Origin: Pseudoclavibacter chungangensis
GTDB lineage: Bacteria > Actinomycetota > Actinomycetes > Actinomycetales > Microbacteriaceae
Direction: 5' to 3'
Length of the DNA stretch: 64,000 bases
Assembly (NCBI RefSeq): GCF_013410545.1
Contig: NZ_JACCFV010000001.1
Span: 1,240,001 to 1,304,000, forward strand
Shown here: positions 9,147 through 17,665 of the stretch, piece after piece
Numbering within the stretch: the stretch's first letter is position 1
Layout of the letters: every line of letters starts with the position of its first letter
Notes under the pieces: model-generated
Database searches by the model: none
What the model was told of the DNA's origin: nothing
The model's input: only the letters and a program-made list of their open reading frames with translations
Program-made: the position numbers and the translations under genes

Positions 9147-9238
9147 CGCGTCGGCGGGTGGAAGGACGGTCGACGGCCGTGGCTCGGGGTGCTGCGAGGG
9201 GCGGGCAACCGACGGTGCGTCTTCGAGGACCGCTCGGC

Positions 9239-9244
9239 TAGAGT
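9239..9244 (+). promoter_or_regulatory. Candidate -10 hexamer TAGAGT
   Basis: TAGAGT is eight bases before the ATG at 9253, the presumed start of the first of the paired proline-rich membrane proteins. Confidence 0.35.
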
Positions 9245-9252
9245 CACGGACC

Positions 9253-9995
9253 ATGCAGGACGATGTCCGAAGCGCCGACGAGTCATCGGACGAGCACGAG
9301 GTCGCGGGCCCTTCACGCCCCGAATCCGGCCCCGTGACCGGAAGCGCGACGGTGGCGGCGACGTCCGCCGCACCCCCGGGCACCGACACGTCGACCGAGA
9401 CACGGCGTTCGCCGTATCGCCCGGCGCCGAACGTGCGAGCGGACACGGCACAGCTGATCGACGGGGGACAGGGGCGAGCGTCCTCACGCCGAGTCCACCG
9501 ACGTCGGCACCGGGGGAGCGGGCGATGACGCCGGCGGCCTGCGCCCCGCCTCCTGCGCCTGCGTCAGCGGTTCCACCTCCCGCGCCTGCGGCGGGGGTTC
9601 CGTGGCCGATGTCCGTTCCGGGCACCTACCCGGTCGCCCGGCCCGCGTCCGGCACGGTTCCGGGCGCCGCCCGCGCGTCGCGGGTGCTGGGGTTCGTCGT
9701 CGGATCGCTCGGAGTCGTGATCGCCGCCGTGATAACGCTCTCCGAGCTCGTCGTCGCCGAGGTCGGCTCCGATCGGTTGCTCGGGACCGGCTTCCTCCTC
9801 GCGATACTCGGGCTGGTCCCACTGGTCCTCGCGATCGTGCTCGGGCACATCGGCTTGAGCCGGAGCCGTGCGCTGGGCGCCTCGACGGCCGCGGCGCGGA
9901 CGGGCCTCCTGCTCGGCTATCTGTCGCTCATCGCCCTACCGGCCGGGAGCATCGGCGCAGCATTCGTGTGCATCGCCGTCACGTCCACGAACTGA
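9253..9995 (+). pseudogene. DUF4190-like membrane protein, apparently frameshifted
   Basis: The C-terminal half encodes two membrane helices (LGFVVGSLGVVIAAVITL and a GFLLAILGLVPLVLAIVLGHIGL helix) ending in a GLLLGYLSLIALPAGSIG helix, and aligns by eye with the next gene. The N-terminal acidic, Ser/Pro-rich stretch beginning at ATG 9253 is in a different reading frame that stops at 9528; the switch must occur around 9465-9480, where the sequence has runs of five and four G. A shorter intact alternative would start at ATG 9525 after a G-rich ribosome-binding site. Either one base is missing (mutation or read error) or only the shorter form is translated. Confidence 0.5.
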
Positions 9996-10099
9996 CTTCG
10001 CACGGGTGGCTCCCTGGCCCGCACGAGACCGAGCGGTGCGTCGACCCGCGCAGCATCGGCGACGGACGACACACCCGAGCATCGCTCGGATCGAGGACC

Positions 10100-10105
10100 T
10101 ACACT
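10100..10105 (+). promoter_or_regulatory. Candidate -10 hexamer TACACT
   Basis: TACACT lies two bases before GTG 10108 and eight before GTG 10114, so it favours the second GTG as the start of a leaderless message. Confidence 0.35.
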
Positions 10106-10107
10106 CC

Positions 10108-10746
10108 GTGAGCGTGAACGACGAAGCCCTGCGACCTCGTGAACCGTCCGATGAGCGCGACGCCGCCCGGACGGGCTCACTCGAGCCCACGACCTCATCG
10201 GATGCGGCGGCCACCCCGACCGCGGCTCCCTCGGGGCCGGTTCCGTCCGGCACGGAGCCCGGCGCAGCGCACCCGCCACCCGTTTCGGTGCCCGACGCAG
10301 ATGCCGCAGCGGACGTATCGAGGCCGCTCGAGCAACCCCTCGCGCCCGAGTTCCAGGCTCCGGCACCCGCGTCAACGCCACTCGGGACGGCCACGGCGCA
10401 CGGGGCGGTGCCCGGGATCGCGTATGCGTCGTTCGTGATCGGCATCGTGGTCGCATCGCTCGGTGTCGTGATCGCTCTGCTGATGATCCTGTCCGGGTTC
10501 GCTTCGGCGGCGACGGGAGCCCGGCTCCCGGCCCAACTCGGATTCGTGCTGGCGATCGTCGGACTCGTCCCCCTGATCCTCGTGATCGTGTTCGGGCACA
10601 TCGGCATCCGTGCGAGCAACGAGGCGGGGGCATCGACGCGATTCGCGCGCACGGGACGCCGACTCGGATACCTGTCGCTCCTCGCACTGCCGGGAGGGAT
10701 ACTCATCGGCGCTTTCGGTGCGGGGATCGTCGCGGCAATCACCTGA
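10108..10746 (+). CDS. DUF4190-like membrane protein with long proline-rich N-terminus
   Basis: About 212 residues. The first 110 are acidic and Pro/Ala/Ser-rich, without predicted structure, like the cytoplasmic tails common in actinobacterial membrane proteins. Two long helices follow (SFVIGIVVASLGVVIALLMI and LGFVLAIVGLVPLILVIVFGHIGI) and then a third, GYLSLLALPGGILIGAFGAG. The helical core is clearly related to the preceding gene (shared GLVPLxLxIVxGHIG and LGYLSLxALPxG), so the two arose by tandem duplication. Start may be GTG 10108 (GAGG 11 bases upstream) or GTG 10114 (leaderless). Function unknown. Confidence 0.65.
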   Translation: MSVNDEALRPREPSDERDAARTGSLEPTTSSDAAATPTAAPSGPVPSGTEPGAAHPPPVSVPDADAAADVSRPLEQPLAPEFQAPAPASTPLGTATAHGAVPGIAYASFVIGIVVASLGVVIALLMILSGFASAATGARLPAQLGFVLAIVGLVPLILVIVFGHIGIRASNEAGASTRFARTGRRLGYLSLLALPGGILIGAFGAGIVAAIT

Positions 10747-10906
10747 CCGTCGCTCGCTCGGCCCGCCCGCGAGCGAGGGGCCGTCCCGATCGCCCGAGTG
10801 ATGGGGAGGTGCTACCGTGGTGTCGGGGCCGCACGGGTCGAGGCGGAACGCGTTCGACGCGCGGAACCCGTCCCACGACGAGTCCGAACGGTGAGGAACG
10901 ATCCGC

Positions 10907-11482
10907 ATGATGACGAAGCTCCGTCTCGCCACGGTGGTGCTGCTGCTCGGGGGTGCACTCGCCCTCACGGGCTGTGCGGATACTCCGGAGGTGCCCGTCG
11001 GGTCATCGCCGGCCCAGGACGGTCACGACGGGCACGGCGGGCACGGCGACATGGATCATCCGATGGACGGTGGCCCCGTTCCCGACGGCATGGTCGCGGC
11101 CACCGACCCCACCTATCCGGTGGGGACCGAGGTGATCCTGACGGCGGATCACATGGCGGGCATGAACGGCGCGACCGCAACCATCGTGGGCGCGTACGAC
11201 ACGTACACCTACGCCGTCGACTACACCGGCGCGGACGGCGAAGCCGTCGTCGATCACAAGTGGGTCGTGCAGGAGGAGATCGAGAACGCCGGCGACGAGC
11301 GCCTCCCCGACGGCAGCCAGGTCGTGCTGCTCGCCGACCACATGGACGGCATGGCGGGCGCAACCGCGACGATCGTCTCGTCCACCGACGAGACCGTGTA
11401 CGTCGTCGACTACGAGGCGGACGGCATGACCATGACGAACCACAAGTGGGTCGTCGAGAGCGAGATCCGACCGGCTGGGTGA
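10907..11482 (+). CDS. YdhK-family (DUF1541) lipoprotein with two repeats
   Basis: A signal peptide with lipobox LTGC (Cys23-24) predicts a lipid-anchored extracytoplasmic protein. After a His/Asp/Gly-rich linker there are two homologous repeats of about 60 residues. Each carries a V-x-L-x-ADHMxGMxGATATIV segment and ends in HKWVVxxEIxxAG, which is the DUF1541 signature. The His- and Met-rich linker and ADHM motifs invite a metal-related role, but that is not established. Its 3' end overlaps the convergent toxin reading frame by 73 bases. Confidence 0.85.
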   Translation: MMTKLRLATVVLLLGGALALTGCADTPEVPVGSSPAQDGHDGHGGHGDMDHPMDGGPVPDGMVAATDPTYPVGTEVILTADHMAGMNGATATIVGAYDTYTYAVDYTGADGEAVVDHKWVVQEEIENAGDERLPDGSQVVLLADHMDGMAGATATIVSSTDETVYVVDYEADGMTMTNHKWVVESEIRPAG

Positions 11483-11844
11483 CACAACCCCGGCCGCCCG
11501 GAAGCACGGCGAGGGTCTCGCGACGATCGTGGAGAGGCTCGGCGTGAGCCCCACGACCACGGAGGCGAAGACGCGCGCCCGGTGAGCGCGAGCCTGCGCG
11601 CTGACGACGGCAGGAGATCGAGCATCTGAGGCCGCGCCTTCATAGCGTGGATGATGAGTTCGTTTCCGCTGTCGAAGATCAGGACGACTGTTTCCAGCAT
11701 TCGTTCACGGGTGTCGAAGCCGAGACGAAGTTGCCTGGCCGGAGTGTCGTCGTCGAGTTCCTCGATCCAGGTCGCCCATGTTGCGGCCTGGATCGCGTCT
11801 TCGGCATCGATCCCGTGCTTGAGTGCCGATGGGTGGACCCTCAC
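11410..11844 (-). CDS. Putative toxin of a type II toxin-antitoxin pair, with unusual C-terminal extension
   Basis: The first 80 residues form a small alpha/beta protein (RVHPSALKHGIDAEDAIQAA, then RERMLETVVLIFDSGNELIIHAMKARPQMLDLLP) resembling small toxins encoded next to ribbon-helix-helix antitoxins. Its ATG overlaps the antitoxin stop by four bases (ATGA), a typical coupled arrangement. Such toxins normally end soon after the HAMKAR segment. Here the frame runs on for about 60 more residues of basic, Ser/Arg-rich sequence into the 3' end of the convergent YdhK gene, suggesting that the original stop was lost or the tail replaced. Confidence 0.6.
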   Translation of the reverse strand: MRVHPSALKHGIDAEDAIQAATWATWIEELDDDTPARQLRLGFDTRERMLETVVLIFDSGNELIIHAMKARPQMLDLLPSSARRLALTGRASSPPWSWGSRRASPRSSRDPRRASGRPGLCHPAGRISLSTTHLWFVMVMPSAS

Positions 11845-12098
11845 GCCGAGGCCAGAGCCTCACGAATCACTTCTGAGCGCGACTTGCCCTCCAGCTCCGC
11901 GCGCGCATCCAGAGCGCTGATCTCTTCTGCTGTGAGGCGCAGTGCGATGACATGCGACGGCTCCGCACCACGTCCCGGCCGTCCACGGCCTCGCTTCTTC
12001 AACGCCGCCACGTCGTAGCCGGCTTCCGCTTCCGTTGCCCAGGCTTCGATCTGCTCCTCCGAGACCGGGGTCCCGTTGATCGTCTCGCGCTCGTTCAT
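11841..12098 (-). CDS. Ribbon-helix-helix (CopG-like) antitoxin
   Basis: The product is 85 residues. The C-terminal part, VIALRLTAEEISALDARAEL followed by EGKSRSEVIREALAS, has the pattern of a ribbon-helix-helix DNA-binding domain: a short beta strand, then two helices with the conserved S-x-S-E-V-I turn. The N-terminal half contains an acidic helix expected to contact the toxin. It precedes and overlaps the toxin gene. Upstream are a TATAAC hexamer and a perfect eight-base palindrome, so autoregulation by the antitoxin or the complex is likely. Confidence 0.75.
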   Translation of the reverse strand: MNERETINGTPVSEEQIEAWATEAEAGYDVAALKKRGRGRPGRGAEPSHVIALRLTAEEISALDARAELEGKSRSEVIREALASA

Positions 12099-12100
12099 GT

Positions 12101-12114
12101 CATTAATGTTATAC
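12101..12114 (-). promoter_or_regulatory. Promoter and candidate operator of the toxin-antitoxin pair
   Basis: On the minus strand a TATAAC hexamer is followed after nine bases by the antitoxin ATG. Between them is CATTAATG (12101-12108), a perfect palindrome of the size ribbon-helix-helix dimers usually bind. Its AT-richness stands out from the surroundings. Confidence 0.5.
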
Positions 12115-12482
12115 GAAAAGGAGGCGGCGAATCGGACTGAGCCCGTCTCGTCTCAGGACGTGCCGAGTAGTGGGCAATGTCTGCCCGCGCCGCGCATGTC
12201 GCTGATCCGTCGGCAGGGAGAGTCTCGGCGCCCATGCTCTGGAACAGAGGAGGGGACGGAGGTCGCCGCGAGTGAGTAGGAGTTCGAGGGCGCAGTGACG
12301 TCTGCCGGTGAGGATCGAGGGGACTGCTGCGCGTACCGCTGAACACGGCACGCTGTCGGCGACCCAAGCGCTCACCAACGGCCTTGAGATCAACGAGCAC
12401 GAGAGACCGGTTCAGCCACTCGCCGCCCTCGCGCTGATGCCCGCGACTTCCGATATCAGCTGTTCTGGTACGTCCGAAACCG
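12115..12482. other. About 370 bases without a recognisable gene
   Basis: Short open frames exist on both strands but none has a ribosome-binding site with a convincing protein, and the composition is slightly less GC-rich than neighbouring coding DNA. No repeat or hairpin of note was seen. Confidence 0.5.
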
Positions 12483-12556
12483 TGGGGCGGACGGGACTTG
12501 AACCCGTGACCGAGCGATTATGAGTCGCCTGCTCTGACCAGCTGAGCTACCGCCCC
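12483..12556 (-). tRNA. tRNA with CAU anticodon, probably tRNA-Ile2 (lysidine-modified)
   Basis: On the minus strand the acceptor GGGGCGG pairs with the 3' CCGCCCC before discriminator A; D-arm, anticodon arm and T-arm (GGGTTCAAGTCCC) are all present. The anticodon loop reads CTCATAA, giving CAU. The arm GGCGA-loop-TCGCT matches the E. coli tRNA-Ile2 (ileX) anticodon arm as I remember it, rather than elongator tRNA-Met, so reading AUA after lysidine modification is favoured. CCA is not encoded. Confidence 0.85.
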
Positions 12557-12659
12557 GAACCGCGTCGAGTCTAGCCGCCCGTGCGGCGGCGTGACGCGTG
12601 ACGCGACGAGGATTCGGGGCCGCCGCACTCGGCTCGTCCGCGAGCGAGTCCCGGCGGCA

Positions 12660-13478
12660 TCACGTCGCCCGGCGCGGGCGATGACTCCGTGCATAGGCGC
12701 CGGGGCTCGTGCCCATCAGTGCCCGGAACGCGACGATGAAGGCCGAGGCCGTGGCGTAGCCGACCGCGCTCGCGGTTTCGTCGACGCTCGCACCGTCCTG
12801 CAGGTGGCCGAGCGCCGCGCCGAGGCGAGCACGCGCACGCCAGGCGCTGAACGTGAGTGACGTCTCCTCTCGGAACGCTCGTGCGAGGGTTCGCGTGCTG
12901 ACGCCGATCTCGTCGGCCCACTCGTGCAGGTCGCGGGCATCCGCTGGGTTGCCGAGAATCGAGCGCGCGACGATCTCCGCCCGTGGATCGTCCGGGACAG
13001 GCAGCGTGGACTCGCCGAGCGAGGACTCGTCGAGTAGATCCACGAGGACCGCCGCGCTGCGGGCGCGGCGCTCGTCGTCCAGCGCGGTGCCGTCGAGCCG
13101 GTGGATGATCGCGCCGAGTGTCGGCCCGACGGTGAGCGAGTGCGCGCACTCCCAGCGGGGGCCGGGTGGCGTGAGCGTGGGCACCAGATACAGCGTCCGG
13201 AACGAACCGGGCGGTGACATCGACATCGTGTGCGCCACACCTGCGGGCATCCAGAGCCCGCTGCCGGGCGCCACGAGCCAGGCGCCGAGTCGCGTCGTGA
13301 CGAGGGCACTCCCGGAGGTGACCCACATGAGCTGATGCTCGTCGTGATGGTGTTCGGGCAGCATGACGGGGAGCGAGATCTCCTGGGCGAACGACGAGAT
13401 CTCGGTCCATGTCCGTGTCTCGACACGGTCCTCGACGCTCGGGGGAACTGATGACGATGAATCGTCCTGAAGTGACAT
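12660..13478 (-). CDS. AraC-family transcriptional regulator with cupin sensor domain
   Basis: The 272-residue protein has an N-terminal cupin-like domain (LPEHHHDEHQLMWVTSGSAL ... LVAPGSGLWMPAGVAHTM) and two C-terminal helix-turn-helix motifs (LHEWADEIGVSTRTLARAF and VDETASAVGYATASAFIVAF) ending in the AraC signature around GTSPGAY. It is divergent from the iron-siderophore binding protein, with an iron box between, so a role in siderophore or iron uptake control is a reasonable inference; the ligand of the cupin domain is unknown. ATG at 13478. Confidence 0.85.
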   Translation of the reverse strand: MSLQDDSSSSVPPSVEDRVETRTWTEISSFAQEISLPVMLPEHHHDEHQLMWVTSGSALVTTRLGAWLVAPGSGLWMPAGVAHTMSMSPPGSFRTLYLVPTLTPPGPRWECAHSLTVGPTLGAIIHRLDGTALDDERRARSAAVLVDLLDESSLGESTLPVPDDPRAEIVARSILGNPADARDLHEWADEIGVSTRTLARAFREETSLTFSAWRARARLGAALGHLQDGASVDETASAVGYATASAFIVAFRALMGTSPGAYARSHRPRRAT

Positions 13479-13531
13479 CCAGTGTCCGTTCCTCGTGATC
13501 GTGCGTCTGCTCCGAACGATAGTCGATTCGG

Positions 13532-13550
13532 TTAGGTAACACTAAGTTGG
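13532..13550. promoter_or_regulatory. IdeR/DtxR-like iron box
   Basis: TTAGGTAACACTAAGTTGG matches about 12 of 19 positions of the DtxR/IdeR consensus, including the full TTAGGT left half and a central CTAA. It lies in the divergent interval between the AraC regulator and the siderophore-binding protein, so it could repress either or both when iron is sufficient. Confidence 0.55.
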
Positions 13551-13616
13551 CCCTACACCGGAGCCCCCGACGTCGGAGCGGCGGGCCGGACCCGAGTCGA
13601 AAGCGAACGGATCACC

Positions 13617-14642
13617 ATGCACGTCACTCGTCCCTGGCGCGCGACGCGCGGCCTCGTCGCCGTCCTCGCCGCCGCCGCGCTGTTCCCCACGGCTTGCACC
13701 GGTTCCGGCGACGCGGAACCGTCGGCGGGTGCCGACGACGGCACCGCGGTCACGACGAGCGGTGCATTCGGATCGAGCGAGATCACCGCGGTGCCGCAGC
13801 GAGTGTTCGCGCTCTCGCCCACCGATGCGGACATGCTCCTCAGCATCGGCGTCGAGCCGATCGCGATTCCGTACACGGCCCAGATCGACGCGGCGACCGG
13901 CGGCTCTGGCATGTACCCGTGGCAGAAGGCGATCTATCCGGCCGACACGCCTCGTGTCGAGGTCTCGACGGAGGAACTGAACGTCGAGGCCATCGCGGCG
14001 ACCGAGCCGGATCTGATCGTCGGCACCACCTTCTTCGGGCTGACACAGGAGACGTACGACAAGCTCAGTTCGATCGCGCCCGTGGTGCACTTCGACACCG
14101 AGCCGAACGCCGATGCATGGCAGGACTCCGTTGCCAAGATCGGTGAGGCGACCGGACACGGTGCCGAGGCGTCGGAGGCGGTCGCCGACGCCGAAGCGAG
14201 CCTCGCGGGCGTCCGCGAAGCGCACCCCGAACTCGAGGGCGTCACGTACAACGCGATCATCTCGCCCACGCAGGACGGCTTCGCGCTCCTGTGCTCGACC
14301 GACGACAACCTGGCGCGCGTCATGACCGAGTTCGGCATGGTGCTGAGCGACTACGCGACGGGCATCGATTGCGCGCAGGGAAAGGCGATGCTCGGGTGGG
14401 AGAACCTGGCGAACATGGACGCCGATGTGCTCTGGGCGATCCCCGACACGACCGAGCAGATGTCGGAGCTCGACGCGCAGGCCCTGTGGGCGGGGCTGCC
14501 CGCGGTGCAGCGTGATGCGGTCGTGGTCGTGCCGAAGACCGAGGGCGTCCCGTTCGCACTCGCCTTCCCGTCACCGCTCAGCCTCGTGTGGGCGGCCGAC
14601 CAGTTCGCTCCCCTCGTCTCGGCGGCGGTAGCGAAGAACTGA
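13617..14642 (+). CDS. Iron-siderophore ABC transporter substrate-binding lipoprotein
   Basis: 341 residues. A signal peptide ends in a lipobox-like PTAC around Cys23, predicting a lipid anchor. The mature part has the class III binding-protein layout: VPQRVFALSPTDADMLLSIGVEPIAIPY at the start, then AIAATEPDLIVGTT, a long connecting helix and a second lobe, as in FecB/FepB/FhuD-type proteins. The permease and ATPase are not in the window, so it probably works with components elsewhere. An iron box lies about 70 bases upstream of the ATG. Confidence 0.88.
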   Translation: MHVTRPWRATRGLVAVLAAAALFPTACTGSGDAEPSAGADDGTAVTTSGAFGSSEITAVPQRVFALSPTDADMLLSIGVEPIAIPYTAQIDAATGGSGMYPWQKAIYPADTPRVEVSTEELNVEAIAATEPDLIVGTTFFGLTQETYDKLSSIAPVVHFDTEPNADAWQDSVAKIGEATGHGAEASEAVADAEASLAGVREAHPELEGVTYNAIISPTQDGFALLCSTDDNLARVMTEFGMVLSDYATGIDCAQGKAMLGWENLANMDADVLWAIPDTTEQMSELDAQALWAGLPAVQRDAVVVVPKTEGVPFALAFPSPLSLVWAADQFAPLVSAAVAKN

Positions 14643-14741
14643 GCGTGGAGTGTGGGCCGGCGTGCCGTGTGGTTGCCTGCACCTGCGACAATCGGTCGAG
14701 CCGCGGCGGCCCGCCGCCCTCGCTCGATCCGGAGAGGTCTC

Positions 14742-15377
14742 GTGAGCCCGTCGCACCCCGTGGACCCGATGGAGCCGGAAGGCCTCGCAGGACGGCAGCG
14801 GCATCTGCTCCTGGAGCTCATCGGCTACGAGATCCGGATGCAGAACGCGATCGCGGCGTCCGGCCTGTCGAGCACGCAGGTCGTCGAGCTCGCGGTCCCG
14901 GTCCTCGCGATCGTCGAACGGGCGGCGGAGTACCGCTGGCGCCGGCCCGGGGTGCACGTGTGGGAGGAGGACGGGGCGACCATCGCTCGCTGCGGCACGT
15001 GTCTGCTCGAGAGTCCGCCGCTCGCGTCGAGGCAGGCGGCGGGGCCCTGGTTCGGCGAGCACCGGACGCTCCACGCGGACGCCGCGCCCGTGCTCGGGGC
15101 GCAGGGGGCGGACCCGGTGCCGAGTGCGGACCGTCCGCGTTCCGCGCCGTCGGATCGGATTCGCCATGTCCACGAGGGGGTGCAGGCGGACGATACGGGG
15201 GAGCGTCGAGCCCTGGACCGGCTGGAGGCCTCCGTCCGCACTGCGATCGACGAAGGAAACACCGGCCACGGGCTCGGACTGACGGCGAGCGAGATCGAAA
15301 CCATGGCGTGGGCGATCATGGTCGAGATCGATCATGCGTTCGCGCTCCGATGGCGCCACGCCGAGGGGAGAGCGTGA
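14742..15377 (+). CDS. Hypothetical protein
   Basis: About 211 residues. The GTG at 14742 is preceded by GGAGAGG at a five-base distance, which fixes the start. The N-terminal region predicts helices (RQRHLLLELIGYEIRMQNAI), the middle has a CGTC pair in a Trp-containing strand region, and the C-terminal part ends in a helix with IETMAWAIMVEIDHAF. No membrane span or known motif was recognised. It lies between the siderophore-binding protein and the thiamine-binding protein; nothing in the context indicates a role. Confidence 0.6.
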   Translation: MSPSHPVDPMEPEGLAGRQRHLLLELIGYEIRMQNAIAASGLSSTQVVELAVPVLAIVERAAEYRWRRPGVHVWEEDGATIARCGTCLLESPPLASRQAAGPWFGEHRTLHADAAPVLGAQGADPVPSADRPRSAPSDRIRHVHEGVQADDTGERRALDRLEASVRTAIDEGNTGHGLGLTASEIETMAWAIMVEIDHAFALRWRHAEGRA

Positions 15378-15513
15378 TCGGGGTGCGGCCGCGCCGTCGG
15401 CGGTGAGCGCCAGCACGCCGTCCCCTGGGAGTCGCTCGTGGCGATCGGCGGGAGGGGAGCGTGGTTCACTGTGGGGTGGAAGCACCAGATCCGTCCGAAC
15501 CAGGAGGTCCCTC

Positions 15514-15822
15514 ATGCTCGTAGCGTTCTCGGTCGCACCCAGCGGAACCGGTCGGAGCGACGGAAGCGTGCACGACGCCGTCGCCGCGGCTGTCAGGATC
15601 GTGCGCGACTCCGGGCTTCCGAACCGCACCGACGCGATGTTCACGACCATCGAGGGCACGTGGGACGAGGTCTTCGACGTCGTGAAGCGCGCCACGGAAG
15701 CGGTCGAGCCGTTCGGGTCGCGCGTCTCGCTCGTACTGAAGGCCGATATCCGTCCCGGCTTCCAGGGCGAACTCACCGGCAAGCTCGAACGCCTCGAGGC
15801 GGCGATCGACGCCGCGGACTGA
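15514..15822 (+). CDS. MTH1187-family thiamine-binding protein (DUF77)
   Basis: The 102-residue protein starts MLVAFSVAPSGTG and contains GSVHDAVAAAVRIVRDSGL, FTTIEGTWDEVFDVVKRATE and SRVSLVLKADIRPG, which is the ferredoxin-like repeat of the MTH1187/YkoF family. Members bind thiamine or related small molecules. AGGAGG lies seven bases before the ATG, making the start certain. No thiamine riboswitch was seen upstream. Confidence 0.85.
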   Translation: MLVAFSVAPSGTGRSDGSVHDAVAAAVRIVRDSGLPNRTDAMFTTIEGTWDEVFDVVKRATEAVEPFGSRVSLVLKADIRPGFQGELTGKLERLEAAIDAAD

Positions 15823-15939
15823 TCGGTGCGGCGGGGTGCACCGGCCGTGGACCGATGCGGGGCCGTGCCGGGCGTGTGAGATCGGCGCGATGACGCGGGC
15901 AACCGGTGGGATCGGTGCGAGCCCGGAGCGGTTGCGGCC

Positions 15940-16199
15940 ATGAGCCGCCCCGTCTCATGGGACGCACTGCGCGTGTTCCTCGCGGTCCACCGGGCCGGAT
16001 CCTTCTCGGCCGCCGCGGACGAGTTGGGTTCGGCCCAGTCGTCCGTCTCCGAACAGATCGCACGTCTCGAGCGGAACCTCGGCTATGTGCTCGTCGCACG
16101 GGATCGCACCGGTGTCCGGACCACGGACCGCGGGCTCGAACTCGCTGCGCGTGTCTCCGGCCCCGTCGATGCACTCGCGGCGGCGACCTCCCTCAATGC
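15940..16199 (+). pseudogene. LysR-family regulator, N-terminal fragment interrupted by an insertion sequence
   Basis: The first 86 residues encode a standard LysR helix-turn-helix (WDALRVFLAVHRAGSFSAAA followed by DELGSAQSSVSEQIARLE). The frame then enters the end of ISL3 copy 1 at 16200. The effector-binding domain is not found beyond the element at 17666, although the flanking octamers look like a target duplication. Either the gene was already truncated before insertion or a later deletion removed the rest. Confidence 0.85.
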
Positions 16200-17665
16200 G
16201 GCTCTTCGGACATCTGGTGGGGGTCATGGTGTGAGGCCTCCGGCGGCGAGGAGCATGCGGAGTCGGTAGTTGTGACGGTTGCGGAACCCTCTGGCGAGGC
16301 GGCGGTGGAGCTCGATGATCCCGTTGACGGCCTCGGTGCCGCCGTTCGATGATCTCCCGGTCGTGAAGTAGGCCAGGAACGCTGCCCGCCAACGGCGGAG
16401 GGTGCGGCCGGGCCTCGCGATCTCCGGGATCGGGCAGGTGTGAAACGAGTCGACGACCTTCTGGGCGATCCGCCGCCCGGCGGCGAGGTCCTTCTGGTGG
16501 TAGGCGGAGCGGAGTTGCTGGGCGCACTGCCATGCGACGAACACCTCGTCGTGCGCGGGATCGGCCTTGATCGTCGTCGCGAGCCTGTTCCGCTGTTTCT
16601 CGGTGAGGTTCTCTGCCCTGGCGCGGAGGATCGTCTGGATTCCGTAGAGCGGGTCGCCGGTCCGTCCGCGATGTCCGAGGGTGTCTTGCTGGACGCGGCG
16701 GCGGACCTCGTCCACAGCGGCGGTGCCGAGCTTGACGACGTGGAACGCGTCGAGCACCGTGGTGGCGTCTTCGAGCTTGTCGTCGATCGCGGTCTTGTAG
16801 CCGGCGAACGGGTCCAACGCCGCGACCTGCACGTTCTTCCGGAACGCATCGCCGCGGTCTGCGAGCCAGGACGCGTAGGCCTTCCCCGACCGGCCGGGCA
16901 CGAGATCGAGCAGTCTGGCCCGCGTCGTTCCGTGGTCGTCGCGGCTCAGGTCGACCATCCCGGTCAGCTCCTTCGGGCCGCGCTTGCGGGGATCGACGTG
17001 ATGGGGAGGCTCGGAGCGTGTGCTCATCCACGCCGAGCGTGGTCACGTTCTCGAACCGGGACTCATCGGCCGCCGACTTGACGAGCTCGGGCTCAACCGC
17101 GCGCCACACCGTCTTCCACGACGTGCCGAGCTGACGGGCCAGACCGTGAACGGTCGCGTGCTCGCGGCGTAGCTGCCCGATCGCCCATGCCACGGCGCGC
17201 TGGGTGATCGACCCGCGTCGGGCAACCAGATCCGGGAGCTGCTCCACGAACGTCTTCCGCACGCAATCCTCCTCGCCACACCGCCAGACCCGTTGCCGCC
17301 ACACGATCCGCACCCGTGTCGTCCCGGGCACGTCATGAAGCACGCGACGGCGCCGGCCGCGACTGGTCGCGATGACTCCACACGACAGGCACCCGATCGG
17401 AGCTGCCAGGCTCGAGACCGTCACGACCAGCAGCCCGTCACGGCGCTGGGCGTGCTCGACATAGACACCGGGAAGGCCGAGCAGAACGTCGCAGCGGGAA
17501 CACGGATCGGCGGAGCGCGCGTCAGCGCACCCAGAAGTAGGGTGAAGCACATCGAGGTCCTCGGAGTCGATCAGACAGTTAGCGCTACTGATCCTCCGGG
17601 ACCTCGACCCCTACCCGCCGACCATCACCCGGCGAGCCTCACCCCCACCAAATGTCCGAAGAGCC
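16200..17665 (-). mobile_element. ISL3-family insertion sequence, copy 1
   Basis: The element begins and ends with the inverted repeat GGCTCTTCGGACAT and is about 1466 bases long. Flanking octamers CTCAATGC (left) and CCCAATGC (right) match at seven of eight positions, as expected for the 8-bp duplication made by ISL3 elements. It is clearly diverged from copies 2 and 3. Confidence 0.9.
16224..17550 (-). pseudogene. ISL3 transposase of copy 1, reading frame broken
   Basis: The N-terminal part (GTG at 17550) has the zinc-finger pair CSRC and GCLSCGV, the helix-turn-helix region TVHGLARQLGTSWKTVW and the first catalytic Asp in LGVDEH. Immediately after this a 16-base segment replaces the six bases present in copy 3, shifting the frame. 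The rest (from an overlapping ATG at 17027) carries the remaining catalytic region, including VAALDPFAGYK, VLDAFHVVKLG and GTEAVNGIIELHRR. Without frameshifting, no complete DDE transposase is made. Confidence 0.85.

Noticed and set aside
15378..15513. Thiamine riboswitch upstream of the thiamine-binding protein
   Set aside because: None of the conserved TPP elements (such as CTGAGA) is present.
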